Positions 51,505 through 60,749 of a stretch of DNA of 62,750 nt are shown in pieces. The notes beneath the pieces are model-generated. The model was given only the letters and a program-made list of their open reading frames with translations, was not told the DNA's origin and ran no database searches. A program made the position numbers and the translations under genes. The stretch spans positions 1-62,750 of the forward strand of contig NZ_FNJO01000023.1 in the NCBI RefSeq assembly GCF_900104095.1, in the 5' to 3' direction. Source of the stretch: Ralstonia sp. 25mfcol4.1. Its GTDB lineage: Bacteria > Pseudomonadota > Gammaproteobacteria > Burkholderiales > Burkholderiaceae. The first letter of the stretch is position 1. The number at the start of each line of letters is the position of its first letter.

Positions 51505-52199
51505 TCATGCGCAGCCTGCTGTGTAAGGCCGCTTGCGCGATGGCGGTGCTGGGCGGCGTTGCGGCCGCCCACGCCGACACGATCCGCGTACCGGGCGACC
51601 AGGGCAACTCGTACTACGTGCCGGTCACGAGCCTGCGCGAGGCGCGTTTCCGGACCACGATCCGCCAGCAGTACGACTTCAGCTGCGGCTCGGCCGCAGT
51701 GGCCACGCTGCTGACGTACCAGTACAACGTCCCGACGTCGGAGCAGACGGTCTTCGCCAACATGTACGTCAACGGCGACCAGGCCAAGATTCGCGCCGAG
51801 GGCTTTTCGCTGCTCGACATGAAGCGCTTCCTGGAGTCGCGCGGCTTCCAGGCCGACGGCTACGAACTGCCCTTGTCGAAACTGGAGGAGGCGCAGATTC
51901 CGGCCATCGTGCTGATCGTCGAAAACGGCTATCACCACTTCGTCGTCGTGAAGGGCGTCAAGGGCGACCGTGTGCTGATCGGCGACCCGGCGCGCGGCAC
52001 GCGCGCGCTGGAGCGCGCGCACTTCGAACAGATCTGGGACAGCAGCCTGCTGTTCGTGATCCACAACCGCACCGAGCAGGCGCGATTCAACGTGGCTGCC
52101 GACTGGCGCGTCGCGCCGAGCGGCCCTTACTGGATGGGAGTACCCCGAGACAATCTGTTCTTCACCGTCATGCCCAAGCATGGCGCCTCTGATTTCTGA
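51501..52199 (+). CDS. C39-family cysteine peptidase (FapD-like)
   Basis: A 232-residue exported peptidase. The signal peptide ends near AAAHA-DT. The papain-like C39 core reads RQQYDFSCGSAAVATLL, with nucleophile C62 and oxyanion Gln; H146 lies in ENGYHHFVVVKG and D162 in LIGDPA. Unlike ABC-transporter C39 domains it stands alone and is periplasmic, as FapD is in Pseudomonas. It overlaps the gene before it (ATGA) and precedes the FapE-like gene by 13 bases. It may process a fibre component or be needed for export. Confidence 0.92.
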   Translation: MIMRSLLCKAACAMAVLGGVAAAHADTIRVPGDQGNSYYVPVTSLREARFRTTIRQQYDFSCGSAAVATLLTYQYNVPTSEQTVFANMYVNGDQAKIRAEGFSLLDMKRFLESRGFQADGYELPLSKLEEAQIPAIVLIVENGYHHFVVVKGVKGDRVLIGDPARGTRALERAHFEQIWDSSLLFVIHNRTEQARFNVAADWRVAPSGPYWMGVPRDNLFFTVMPKHGASDF

Positions 52200-52212
52200 G
52201 TTGAGGAACATC

Positions 52213-53385
52213 ATGGCCCAGACAAGCAATTCCAACGCGCCCAGACGCACAGCCGGTCAAGCCACCGCTGCCGTGCTGCTTGGCGCGGGCCTGGCCTGCG
52301 CTGGCAATGCGCATGCCGGCGCCGACGCACTGGCCACGGAAAACACCGAAGTCGCGGAAAGCGCCGCCGTGGCGATTCCGACCGCGATCGACATGACCGC
52401 GCTGCCGGCCGCCACCGAACTGGCGGCGCTGTCGGAGCGCGCGGCCGATCCGCCTTCCGTGGTGGCCGGATTACCCGGCGTGCCGACTGTCGCAAACGGC
52501 GTCGCCGCCAGGGCAGCATCCGTTTCCGAACCTGTTTCAGAACCTGTAGTAGCCGCAGCGGTCGCCGAAGCGCCTGCGCGAGTGGTTCCGGTAGACAAGG
52601 CCAGCGTGGCCCGGCATCACCCCCCTGAGGATCCGCTCGCGGTGGCCATGACACTGGCCGGGCGGGATCCCGGTGCGCCGGTGGCCGATGCGCGCAAGCA
52701 GATGGCCAAGTGGAAGCCGGTCGCGCAGGCGCGGCTTGAAGAATCCCGCGGCGGCTTCGATGCCGGGGGCCTGCAGGTGGGCTTTGGCATCGACCGCGCG
52801 GTGTTCGTCAACGGCGCGCTCGCGGTGTCCACCAGCATCACCATTCCCGATGTCAGCAGCATCACCGCCGCGCAGGCCGGCCAGCTGGCCCAGGCGCTGG
52901 GGCAGGTGACCGTGGCGGTGACGGCGGCCAACAGTGCCGCCAGCGCAGCCGTGGCCGCTGCGCAGGCGGCGGCTGCCGCCGCCGGACAAGCCGGTCAGCC
53001 CGCGGTGGCCGGCGCCCAGGGCGCGGCAGCCAACGCACAGGGCGCGGCAGGCGTAGCCAGCAGCACGGCCAGCGCAGCGGCTACCGGCGCCTCCGGCATG
53101 GCGTCGGGGGCGGCTGGCGTGGCGCAGCAGGCCGTGGCCAACGCAGCGGGCACGGTCGTTACCAACGGGCTGCTGACGGTGATTCAGAACGGAGCCGGCA
53201 ACACGGCCAACCTCGGTGCGGTATCGAACATGCCCGGTACTGTGATTCAGAATAATCTCAACAACCAGAATATCCAGAGCCTGATGACGCTCAACGCAAG
53301 CGTGAATACCCTGGCCGCATTCCGTACACAAATGGCCAACACCGCGTTGAACAGCGTTCTTCAAAGGTCAGCCGCAATGAGGTAG
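52213..53385 (+). CDS. Ala-rich secreted protein of the amyloid-like operon (FapE-position)
   Basis: A 390-residue exported protein. ATG 52213 (MAQTSNSNAPRRTAGQAT) has TTGAGGAA upstream; the signal helix AAVLLGAGLACAGNAHA follows. A central folded part (about 150-215) holds LQVGFGIDRAVFVNGALAVS. An Ala/Gln/Gly-rich helix-like region (215-310) precedes a C-terminal section with two VIQN repeats (LLTVIQNGAGNTAN; GTVIQNNLNNQNIQSLMTL). By order and end motif it is the FapE counterpart, a minor fibre or adaptor protein. The assignment is inferred from context. Confidence 0.8.
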   Translation: MAQTSNSNAPRRTAGQATAAVLLGAGLACAGNAHAGADALATENTEVAESAAVAIPTAIDMTALPAATELAALSERAADPPSVVAGLPGVPTVANGVAARAASVSEPVSEPVVAAAVAEAPARVVPVDKASVARHHPPEDPLAVAMTLAGRDPGAPVADARKQMAKWKPVAQARLEESRGGFDAGGLQVGFGIDRAVFVNGALAVSTSITIPDVSSITAAQAGQLAQALGQVTVAVTAANSAASAAVAAAQAAAAAAGQAGQPAVAGAQGAAANAQGAAGVASSTASAAATGASGMASGAAGVAQQAVANAAGTVVTNGLLTVIQNGAGNTANLGAVSNMPGTVIQNNLNNQNIQSLMTLNASVNTLAAFRTQMANTALNSVLQRSAAMR

Positions 53386-53455
53386 TCGCGTGTAGTGATG
53401 AACGAACAGGTGCGGGCCCTGCTGTATGCCCGCCGTCCCGGGGGAGGAAGACGTC

Positions 53456-54892
53456 ATGAAGAAGCGTTCACTGCAGGGCATCGGCTATGCCGGATGCTCG
53501 ATGCTGCTGTTGGGTGGCATGGCCCAGGCCCAGACGCCGCCCGATGCGGGGCCGCCCGCCGCCGCCAGGCTCGAATCCCTGCAAAAGGAACTGGCGGACC
53601 AGGCCAGGCAGCTGGAGGAAATGAAGCGGGCGCTGGCCGAGCAGCAGGCCACGATCCGCGAACTGCGCAGCACCGTCGACAGCGAGACGCTGCAGCGCAA
53701 GCGCGGCGGGCAGGGGACCGGCGTGACGGGCGGCAACATGGCGACCAACGCCGCCGCCGCAGGCGCCGCATCCAGCGCCACGCAGATCAACAACACGGCG
53801 CAGCAGGGCATGCAGGCCCAGCAGGCCCCGGAAGCGGCGCCGCCTGACGCGCCGCCGCAGGGCCAGGCCGCGCAGCCTGGCGAATCGGCCGCGGGGGTCG
53901 AGGAGCCCGTGGGCAAGCCGCCGGAACGCGACACGCGTCCGCCGGAGATCGCGCCGATCTTCGACCAGCCTGGCGTGCTGACGCCCGCCGGCAAGATCAT
54001 CGTCGAACCGAGCCTCCAGTACGGCTATTCGTCCAGCGACCGCGTGGCGCTGGTTGGCTACACGGTGATCCCCGCCATCCTGATCGGCCTGGTGGACGTG
54101 CGCCAGGTCAAGACGTCCACCTACGTCGGCGCGCTGGCCTTCCGCTACGGCATCACCAAGCGGCTTGAAATCGAAGCCAAGATTCCGTACGTGCATTCGA
54201 GCAGCGACACCGTCAGCCGCGAGGTGTTCACCGGCACCGCCGTGGACAACGTGTTCAATTCCAGCGGCAGCGGGCTGGGCGACGTGGAAGCGACGCTGCG
54301 CTACCAGCTCAACTACGGCAACGAGAAGATGCCGTTCTTCATCGGCTGGCTGCGCTACAAGTCGAACACGGGCCGCGATCCGTTCGAGGTGGTGACCGAC
54401 TGCGTGACCCGCTGCGTGAGCAACACCACGGGTACCGGGCTGCCGCTGGGCATGCCGACCGGCACGGGCTTCCAGGCGATCCAGCCGGGCGTGACCTGGC
54501 TGCTGCCGACCGACCCCGCGGTGTTCTTCGGCACCTTCAGCTACCTGCACAACTTCGCGCGCGACAATGTCAGCCGCACGGTGCTCAATGGCCAGACCGA
54601 GAACCTCGGCAAGATCGCGCCGGGCGACATCTTCCAGTTCAACTTCGGCATGGGGCTGTCGCTGAACGAGCACGCTTCGTTCTCGATCGGCTACGACCAG
54701 AGCATCATCTGGCCGACCAAGCAGAACGGACAGACCGTTCCGGGTTCGGTGCGCATTACGCAGGGCACGCTGCTGGTGGGCTACTCCTATCGCTTCAACA
54801 ACCGCTACACGCTGAACCTCTCGGTGGGTGCGGGCCTGACCCGCGACACCCCCGACCTCACTGTGACGGTGCGCCTGCCGATCACATTCTGA
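53456..54892 (+). CDS. Outer-membrane beta-barrel export pore (FapF-like)
   Basis: A 478-residue outer-membrane protein. ATG 53456 has GGGGAGGAAG upstream. After the signal peptide (cut near AQA-QTPP), residues 45-85 form a coiled coil (LESLQKELADQARQLEEMKR), then a Gln/Ala/Pro-rich linker, then a barrel from about 165 onward with alternating strands (KIIVEPSLQYGYSSSDRVAL; ALAFRYGITKRLEIEAKIPY) ending in the C-terminal Phe of ITF. Coiled coil plus linker plus 12-strand-type barrel is the plan of FapF, the amyloid secretion pore of Pseudomonas. It ends the operon. Confidence 0.87.
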   Translation: MKKRSLQGIGYAGCSMLLLGGMAQAQTPPDAGPPAAARLESLQKELADQARQLEEMKRALAEQQATIRELRSTVDSETLQRKRGGQGTGVTGGNMATNAAAAGAASSATQINNTAQQGMQAQQAPEAAPPDAPPQGQAAQPGESAAGVEEPVGKPPERDTRPPEIAPIFDQPGVLTPAGKIIVEPSLQYGYSSSDRVALVGYTVIPAILIGLVDVRQVKTSTYVGALAFRYGITKRLEIEAKIPYVHSSSDTVSREVFTGTAVDNVFNSSGSGLGDVEATLRYQLNYGNEKMPFFIGWLRYKSNTGRDPFEVVTDCVTRCVSNTTGTGLPLGMPTGTGFQAIQPGVTWLLPTDPAVFFGTFSYLHNFARDNVSRTVLNGQTENLGKIAPGDIFQFNFGMGLSLNEHASFSIGYDQSIIWPTKQNGQTVPGSVRITQGTLLVGYSYRFNNRYTLNLSVGAGLTRDTPDLTVTVRLPITF

Positions 54893-55057
54893 CCGCATGA
54901 TGCAGCGCGAGGTGACGCCCCGAATTCTTCCGGCGCACCTCGTCCGGAAGTCAGCCGTTCGGTACCTTGCGCAGTCCCTGCGGAGAGAGTAGAACGAACG
55001 AAACCGTCCCGGACGGATGACCCGAATACCGGGGCGGCCTGACAGAGGAGGCAAGTC

Positions 55058-55570
55058 ATGCGCAAACGGATCTTCTGGTTGTTGCCGGACCTGGCAAGCG
55101 CCCGCCGTACCATGGACGACCTGCTGCTGGCCCGTATCGAGAACAGTCACATCCACTTCGTCGGCCGCGATGGCGCTGACATGACCGGCCTGCACGAAGC
55201 GAACCTGTTCCAGACCTCGGACATCGTGCACGCGGCGGAAATGGGCCTGATGGTGGGCGGCGGCGTCGGCATCGTGGCCGGGGTCGTGGTGGCCATGTTC
55301 CCGATCGTCAGCGATACGCCGCAATGGGGCCTGGTCGGTGTGCTCGCCGTGCTGGGCGCGGTGTTCGGCGCCTGGGCCGCCAGCATGATCGGCAGTTCGG
55401 CGCCCAACAGCCGCCTGCGGGGCTTCGAGAAGGACATCGAGGCCGGAAAGCTGCTGCTGATGGTGGACGTGCCGCGCGGCCGCGTGGAAGAAGTCGAGAC
55501 GCTGCTGCAGCGGGCCCATCCCGAAGCCCGTTTCGCGGGGCTCGATCCCGCGGTGCCGGCCTTTCCCTGA
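55058..55570 (+). CDS. Small membrane protein with glycine-zipper helix (DUF1269-like)
   Basis: A 170-residue inner-membrane protein starting MRKRIFWLLPDLASARRTMD. An N-terminal ferredoxin-like part (1-55) with IHFVGRDGADMTGLHEANLF is followed by two glycine-rich helices (64-88, 93-115) and a short C-terminal domain (LLLMVDVPRGRVEEVETLLQ). The layout fits the DUF1269-like family of unknown function. GAGGAGG precedes the ATG. It is 165 bases after the barrel gene and probably a separate unit. Confidence 0.82.
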   Translation: MRKRIFWLLPDLASARRTMDDLLLARIENSHIHFVGRDGADMTGLHEANLFQTSDIVHAAEMGLMVGGGVGIVAGVVVAMFPIVSDTPQWGLVGVLAVLGAVFGAWAASMIGSSAPNSRLRGFEKDIEAGKLLLMVDVPRGRVEEVETLLQRAHPEARFAGLDPAVPAFP

Positions 55571-55889
55571 TCCGTGCGCCGGCAGTCCCGCCCACGCCGT
55601 GCCGGGCTGCCATCCCGCTTTTCTCGCGCGCCCCACGTGGCGCGCCCCGGCGCATGTTCCCCCATGCGCCACGCTGCGGCCACACCGGACCGCCACCGGA
55701 CCAATCAGGCCCTGGTGTGATGCCGCAGCAACAGTTCCCCGCCCTCGATTGTCCCTGCGTTTGAACAATTACCTCTGATGAGGTACTTTGCGCCATGCCG
55801 CCATGTGGTGCATCGTGACGATGCGTCCGGCCGCGCGGCGGGCAGCGGCACACAACTATTCAAGCCAGCAGCTTCAGGAGGGGTCAACA
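55571..55889. other. Intergenic region before the LivK-like gene
   Basis: A 319-base region with no gene. GGCGCATG (55649-55656) pairs with CATGCGCC (55663-55670), a likely terminator-type hairpin without T-run. The stretch 55755-55800 is AT-richer and may be the promoter of the LivK-like gene. Confidence 0.45.
55649..55670 (+). terminator. Hairpin after the small membrane protein gene
   Basis: GGCGCATG-TTCCCC-CATGCGCC forms an 8-base stem with a 6-base loop 79 bases beyond the stop; no T-run follows. Confidence 0.45.
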
Positions 55890-57032
55890 ATGAGGAACGC
55901 ACGATACATCGCGTGCGGCATGCTTGCCGTCACGCTCGGGTTTGTCACGTCCATGGCGGCGCATGCGGAACCCGGCATCACCAAGTCAGCCATCCGGATC
56001 GGCCAGTCGGCCGGTGTCAGCGGACCCGTGGCCGGGTCGGTCAAGGAACAGATCGCGGGTGCCCAGGTGTACCTGAACCACGTCAACGCCAATGGCGGCG
56101 TGGCCGGCCGGCGCATCGAACTGCTGACCTACGACGATGGATTCGACGCCAAGCGCACGCCCGACAACGTGCGCAAGCTGATCGGCGAGGACAAGGTGTT
56201 CGCGCTGTTCATGGTGCGCGGCACGCCGCAGAACGAGAGCATCCTGCCGATCATCGGGGCCGAGAAGGTGCCGCTGATCGCGCCGCTGACGGGGGCCATC
56301 ACGCTGCACCGGCCAGTGAACCGCTACGTGTTCAACGTCCGCGCCAAGTACCAGGACGAAGTGGCCCGCGCCATCAACCACCTGGCGACGTCCGGCATGA
56401 GCCGCATCGCCATTTTCTACGCCAACGACGGCTTCGGGCAGGACGTCTTCGAAGGCTTCAACACGGCGTTGCAGGCGCGTGGCGTGCAGCCGGCGGGCGC
56501 GGCCTCGTTCAACCGTCCCATGGGCGACATCAGCCAGGGCGTGGCCAGCGTCAACAAGGCCAACCCGCAGGCCGTGATGGTGATCGGCTCCGGCTCGGAG
56601 GCCGCGCGGATCATCCGCGAGATGAAGAAGGCCGGCAGCCAGGCGCAGTTCGTCACGCTGTCCAACAACGCGGCCGATTCGTTCATCAAGGAGCTGGGCG
56701 ACGATGGCAAGGGCCTGATCATCACCCAGGTGGTGCCGGGCATGAATTCGAGCCAGATGAGCATTGCCAGCGAATATCGCGGCCTGGCCAAGGCCCAGAA
56801 GCTGGAGCCCAGCAACGCGGGCATGGAGGGCTTCATGTCGGCCAAGGTGCTGGTAGAAGGGCTGCGCCGTGCCGGCCCCGAGCCCACGCGCGAAAAGCTG
56901 GTTGCCGCGCTGGAAGGCCTGCGCGATTACGACCTGGGCGGCATCCTGATCAGCTACAGCCCCGCGCGCCATACGGGGTCGTCGTTCGTGGAAATGTCGA
57001 TCGTTTCGTCGACCGGCAAGCTGATCCGCTGA
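55890..57032 (+). CDS. Periplasmic receptor of branched-chain amino acid ABC type (LivK-like)
   Basis: A 380-residue exported type I periplasmic binding protein. ATG 55890 has AGGAGGGG upstream; the signal peptide MRNARYIACGMLAVTLGFVT is cleaved near AHA-EPG. Family features are IRIGQSAGVSGPVAGSVKEQ, VNANGGVAGRRIELLTYDDG and FDAKRTPDNVRKLI. It presumably binds an amino acid, amide or aromatic acid, which cannot be told by eye. No permease or ATPase genes adjoin it, so it is an orphan receptor. Confidence 0.92.
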   Translation: MRNARYIACGMLAVTLGFVTSMAAHAEPGITKSAIRIGQSAGVSGPVAGSVKEQIAGAQVYLNHVNANGGVAGRRIELLTYDDGFDAKRTPDNVRKLIGEDKVFALFMVRGTPQNESILPIIGAEKVPLIAPLTGAITLHRPVNRYVFNVRAKYQDEVARAINHLATSGMSRIAIFYANDGFGQDVFEGFNTALQARGVQPAGAASFNRPMGDISQGVASVNKANPQAVMVIGSGSEAARIIREMKKAGSQAQFVTLSNNAADSFIKELGDDGKGLIITQVVPGMNSSQMSIASEYRGLAKAQKLEPSNAGMEGFMSAKVLVEGLRRAGPEPTREKLVAALEGLRDYDLGGILISYSPARHTGSSFVEMSIVSSTGKLIR

Positions 57033-57093
57033 CCGGCTTTCACCCGCCCCGCAGGCCGCCAATGCGACCGGGGGCTGCGGTATAGTTGCCGCC

Positions 57094-57873
57094 ATGGCGA
57101 CTTCTACCGCAGCTCATCCTTTCTCGCTGGCCGGACGCGTGGCCCTGGTCACGGGCGGCGCGCAGGGCCTTGGCCTGGCGATGGCCGGTGCGCTGGCCGA
57201 TGCCGGCGCGCATGTGCTGGTCTGCGCGCGCAACGCGCAGCGCGTGGCCGATGCCGTCTCGCAACTGCAGGCACAGGGCGCCACGGCCGAAGCGCTCGTG
57301 CTGGACATCACCGACGCCGCCGCCGTTGCGCGGGCCTTCGAAGACATCGCGTCCCGGCATGGCCGGCTCGACATCCTGGTCAACAATGCCGGCGCGCGCA
57401 ATCGCAACAGCATGGCGCACCTGGATGCCGACGACCTGCGGGCGATGCTCGATACCAACCTCGTGGCGCCCTACGCGCTGTGCCGGCACGCCGCACGGCT
57501 GATGCAGCAGGGGCAGTACGGCCGCATCGTCAACGTGACGTCGATTGCCGGGCAGGTGGCGCGCGCCAACGACGTGCTGTACCCCGCCACCAAGGGCGGC
57601 CTCGACGCGCTCACGCGTGCGATGGCCGCGGACCTGGGCCGGCACGGCATCACCGTCAACGCCGTGGCCCCCGGCTACTTTGCCACCGAGCCGAACCAGG
57701 CCATGGTGGACGATGAAACCGTGGCGGAATGGCTGCGCAATCGCACGTCGCTGGGCCGCTGGGGCCAGCCTGCCGAGGTGGCGGGCGCCGTGGTCTTCCT
57801 GGCCTCGCCTGCGGCGTCGTACGTCACCGGCCAGGTGCTGGCCGTCGATGGCGGCTACCTCGGTCATTTCTGA
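57094..57873 (+). CDS. Short-chain dehydrogenase/reductase
   Basis: A 259-residue classical SDR. The cofactor loop is VTGGAQGLG (20-28), NNAG is at 97-100, and the catalytic residues are S150, Y163 and K167 (YPATK). YVTGQVLAVDGGYLGHF is the normal C-terminus. The sequence resembles gluconate 5-dehydrogenase and 3-oxoacyl-ACP reductase-like SDRs; the substrate is unknown. It follows the LivK-like gene by 61 bases and may be cotranscribed with it. It is convergent with the LysR gene. Confidence 0.92.
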   Translation: MATSTAAHPFSLAGRVALVTGGAQGLGLAMAGALADAGAHVLVCARNAQRVADAVSQLQAQGATAEALVLDITDAAAVARAFEDIASRHGRLDILVNNAGARNRNSMAHLDADDLRAMLDTNLVAPYALCRHAARLMQQGQYGRIVNVTSIAGQVARANDVLYPATKGGLDALTRAMAADLGRHGITVNAVAPGYFATEPNQAMVDDETVAEWLRNRTSLGRWGQPAEVAGAVVFLASPAASYVTGQVLAVDGGYLGHF

Positions 57874-57903
57874 CTGCGTCAACCTGCCGGTCTCCCGGAC
57901 GAT

Positions 57904-58830
57904 TCAGACCGGCTTGCCCGCGCCATAGTGCGCGCGCAGGCAATCGATCATGGCCGCCGAGGCGGCCGAATCGCTTCGCTCCCTGAGCCGCACCAGGCAG
58001 ATTTCGCGCACAAGCGCGGGCATCTGCATCGGCCGGATGGCCAGGCCCGCGCGCCGGAACTGGAACAGCGCCAGCGCTGGCACCACCGATACGCCCAGGC
58101 CCGCCTCGACCAGCGCGGCCACCGTGGCCAGGTGCTCCACCTCCATCACGCCGTGCAGCTTCAGCGGATGCATGGCGGCGTCCAGGTGCTGCCGCACGCT
58201 GCTGGTCCGCGACAGCTGGATGAACGGCAGTCCGGCCAGCGCCTGGGGGGCGATGCGCCGCCTGGTGGCCAGCGGATGGTCGGCAGGGCACACCAGGTGG
58301 AAGCTGTCGTGGACCAGCGATTCCACACGCAGGTCGGCGTCCTGCGCCGGGGCGGGCGCCAGCGCGAAGTCGGCCTGCCCGCGCCGGACCATGTCGATGC
58401 AGCCGTCGGCCAGCTGGTCGTACAGTTCCAGCGAGATGCCCGGATAGCGCCGATGAAAGTCCGCCAGCAGCGGCGGCAGGTCACCGCCCGCCAGCGAAGG
58501 CAGCGCGGCAATGGCCACGCGCCCCTTGCGGCGTTCCGCGTGGTCGCGCAGGTCTTCGAACGCGCTCTCGAAATCGGCCAGCAGGCGGCGCGCCACCTCC
58601 TCGAACCGCTTGCCGTCGGCACTGAGGTCCACGTGGCGCGTGGTGCGCTCGAACAGCCGGCTGCCGGCCTGGTCTTCCAGCGTCTGGATCAGCGTGCTGA
58701 AGGCCGATTGCGACAGGTGGCAGGCCTGCGCCGCCCGGGTGAAATTTCGATGCGTGGCCAGCGCCACGAAGGCACGCAGGTGCTTGACCGAGAGATTCGA
58801 CAGCATGGCGGGATAGTGTGGCGGATTCAT
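57904..58830 (-). CDS. LysR-family transcription regulator
   Basis: A 308-residue regulator. The winged helix is SVKHLRAFVALATHRNFTRA, then ACHLSQSAFSTLIQTLEDQA and LFERTTRHVDLSADG; the periplasmic-binding-like effector domain follows (VRRGQADFALAPAP; VEAGLGVSVVPALAL). Starts at 58830 (MNPPHYPAML) or 58806 (MLSNLSVKHL) are possible; neither has a clear ribosome site. It is divergent from the AtuA-Bug operon, with a LysR-box palindrome between, so it likely controls that operon. Confidence 0.93.
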   Translation of the reverse strand: MNPPHYPAMLSNLSVKHLRAFVALATHRNFTRAAQACHLSQSAFSTLIQTLEDQAGSRLFERTTRHVDLSADGKRFEEVARRLLADFESAFEDLRDHAERRKGRVAIAALPSLAGGDLPPLLADFHRRYPGISLELYDQLADGCIDMVRRGQADFALAPAPAQDADLRVESLVHDSFHLVCPADHPLATRRRIAPQALAGLPFIQLSRTSSVRQHLDAAMHPLKLHGVMEVEHLATVAALVEAGLGVSVVPALALFQFRRAGLAIRPMQMPALVREICLVRLRERSDSAASAAMIDCLRAHYGAGKPV

Positions 58831-58844
58831 CCAGGAAGTCGATA

Positions 58845-58861
58845 GATTAATCCAAATAATC
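58845..58861. promoter_or_regulatory. LysR-box between lysR and atuA-like genes
   Basis: GATTA-N7-TAATC is symmetric and fits the T-N11-A rule. It sits in an AT-rich patch 15 bases upstream of the LysR start, where an autoregulating LysR protein would bind to control both divergent promoters. Confidence 0.55.
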
Positions 58862-58977
58862 CGTTTTCGCGTGGCAGAACCCGGCCCTAGAATGAGACCG
58901 CTGCCAACCGGCCACCGTGGTCAGTCTGACCAGCACCCATTGCCGAAGAGTCATTCCTCCAGACGTTGCCAACGCCC

Positions 58978-60342
58978 ATGACTGCTCCCCTGCTGATCGG
59001 GTCCGGGGCCGGATTCTCCGGCGACCGTACCGACGCCGCCCTGCCGGTGGTGCGTACGCTGATTGCCGCCGGCGGTCCGGCGGCGCTGATTTTTGAAACG
59101 CTGGCCGAGCGCACGCTGGCGTTGGCGCAACTGGCGCGCCGCGATAACCCCGAGCACGGCTACGAGCCGCTGCTGGACCACCTGCTGACGCCCGTGCTGG
59201 GCCTTTGCCTGGCCAACCGCATCCCGATCATCGGCAATTTCGGCGCCGCGAATCCGCGTGCCGCCGCCCGCCGCATCCTGGCGCTGGCTGCCGAACTGGG
59301 CCTGGCCGCGCCGCGCGTGGCGGTGGTGGAGGGCGACGACCTGTCGCATGACGCCGGCCGCGCCATGCTGCGCGGCATCGTCGGCGACGCGTTTCCCGAA
59401 GCGCGCTTTGTCTGCGCCAACGCCTATATCGGCGCCCAGGGCATTGCCGACGCGCTGCGCGACGGCGCGCAGGTGGTGGTATGCGGCCGCGTGGCCGACC
59501 CCGCATTGGCCGTGGGGCCGGCGATGGCCCATTTCGGCTGGGCCTGGGACGACTGGACCCGCCTGGCCGCCGCCACCATGGCCGGCCATCTGCTGGAATG
59601 CGGCGCGCAGGTCAGCGGCGGCTACTTTGCCGACCCCGGCATGAAGGATGTGCCCGACGTCCACGACGTGGGCTTCCCGATTGCCCGGCTCGACGCCGAC
59701 GGCGGCATCGAGGTCTTCAAGGCGGCCAACACGGGCGGCTGCGTGGACCTGCGGACGGTCAAGGAACAACTGCTGTACGAAGTGCACGACCCGTGCGCCT
59801 ACCTGACGCCCGACGTGGTGGCCGATATCGGCCAGGTCACCGTCGAGCAGATCGGCCCCGATCGCGTGGCCGTGCGCAATATCCGCGGCCATGCGCGGCC
59901 GGCGGAACTGAAGGCCAACCTGTTTCACCTGGGCGGCTGGTTTGCCGAGGGCGAGATTTCCTACGCCGGCCCCAATGCCGCCGCCCGGGCGCGCCTGGCT
60001 GCCGACATCGTTCGCAAGCGCATGCTGGGGCTGGGGTTCGATGTGTCGATCCGCTTCGACCTGATCGGCGTGCTGAGCGTGTTCGGCGACGATGCCGGCA
60101 CCATGCTGGCCGCGCCCCAGCCCGGCGAGGCCGAAGCCCGCGACGTGCGCATGCGCGCTGCGCTGGCGCACGAGGACAAGGCCGTGGCGCAGGCGCTGCT
60201 GCGCGAGGTGAACGCGCTCTATACCTGCGGCCCGGCCGGCGGTGGCGGCGTGCGCACCGCGCTGCGCACGCGGCTGAACGCCACGTCGTGTCTGGTGCCG
60301 CGCCAGGCAGTGGCCGCGTCCCATTCGTTCGTGACTGCCTGA
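58978..60342 (+). CDS. AtuA-family protein (DUF1446)
   Basis: A 454-residue cytosolic protein of the acyclic-terpene-utilisation AtuA family. The start ATG gives MTAPLLIGSGAGFSGDRTDA. Landmarks are LGLCLANRIPIIGNFGAANP, GAQVVVCGRVADPALAVGPA, and HLLECGAQVSGGYFADPGMK. The family has been implicated in terpenoid degradation in Pseudomonas, but most members in betaproteobacteria pair with Bug receptors and have no proven reaction. It is followed 12 bases later by its usual small partner. Confidence 0.93.
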   Translation: MTAPLLIGSGAGFSGDRTDAALPVVRTLIAAGGPAALIFETLAERTLALAQLARRDNPEHGYEPLLDHLLTPVLGLCLANRIPIIGNFGAANPRAAARRILALAAELGLAAPRVAVVEGDDLSHDAGRAMLRGIVGDAFPEARFVCANAYIGAQGIADALRDGAQVVVCGRVADPALAVGPAMAHFGWAWDDWTRLAAATMAGHLLECGAQVSGGYFADPGMKDVPDVHDVGFPIARLDADGGIEVFKAANTGGCVDLRTVKEQLLYEVHDPCAYLTPDVVADIGQVTVEQIGPDRVAVRNIRGHARPAELKANLFHLGGWFAEGEISYAGPNAAARARLAADIVRKRMLGLGFDVSIRFDLIGVLSVFGDDAGTMLAAPQPGEAEARDVRMRAALAHEDKAVAQALLREVNALYTCGPAGGGGVRTALRTRLNATSCLVPRQAVAASHSFVTA

Positions 60343-60354
60343 CCGGAGCCCGCC

Positions 60355-60705
60355 ATGACCGCAACCCAGCAAGCGCCGCTCTACCAGTTCGCCCATGGCC
60401 GTACCGGCGACAAGGGCGACCGTTCCAACATCAGCGTGATTGCCTACGACGCGCGCGATTTCGACCACCTGGTGGCCCATGTCACCGAAGACGCCGTGCG
60501 CGCGCTGTTCGCCGCGCGCCAGCCCCGGGCCGTGAAGCGGCACGTCGTGCCGTCCATCCAGGCCATGAACTTCGTGATAGACGGCGTGCTGGACGGCGGC
60601 GTCAACGATGCACTGAATCTCGATACCCACGGCAAGGCGCTGGCCTTTCTGCTGCTGGGTTTGCCGATCCCCTTGCCGCCGCGGCTCGCCGGCGGCGCCG
60701 CATGA
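60355..60705 (+). CDS. AtuA-associated small protein
   Basis: A 116-residue protein starting MTATQQAPLYQFAHGRTGDK. The FAHGRTGDKGDRSNISVIAY segment and SIQAMNFVIDGVLDGGVNDA are typical of the small domain that is fused to, or encoded right after, AtuA in many genomes. It probably forms a complex with the AtuA-like protein. A ribosome site (GGAG) lies before the ATG. The Bug gene follows 44 bases later. Confidence 0.92.
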   Translation: MTATQQAPLYQFAHGRTGDKGDRSNISVIAYDARDFDHLVAHVTEDAVRALFAARQPRAVKRHVVPSIQAMNFVIDGVLDGGVNDALNLDTHGKALAFLLLGLPIPLPPRLAGGAA

Positions 60706-60749
60706 GTGCCGAGCCGTCCCATATGTCAAAACGATTCGAGGAGACACAG

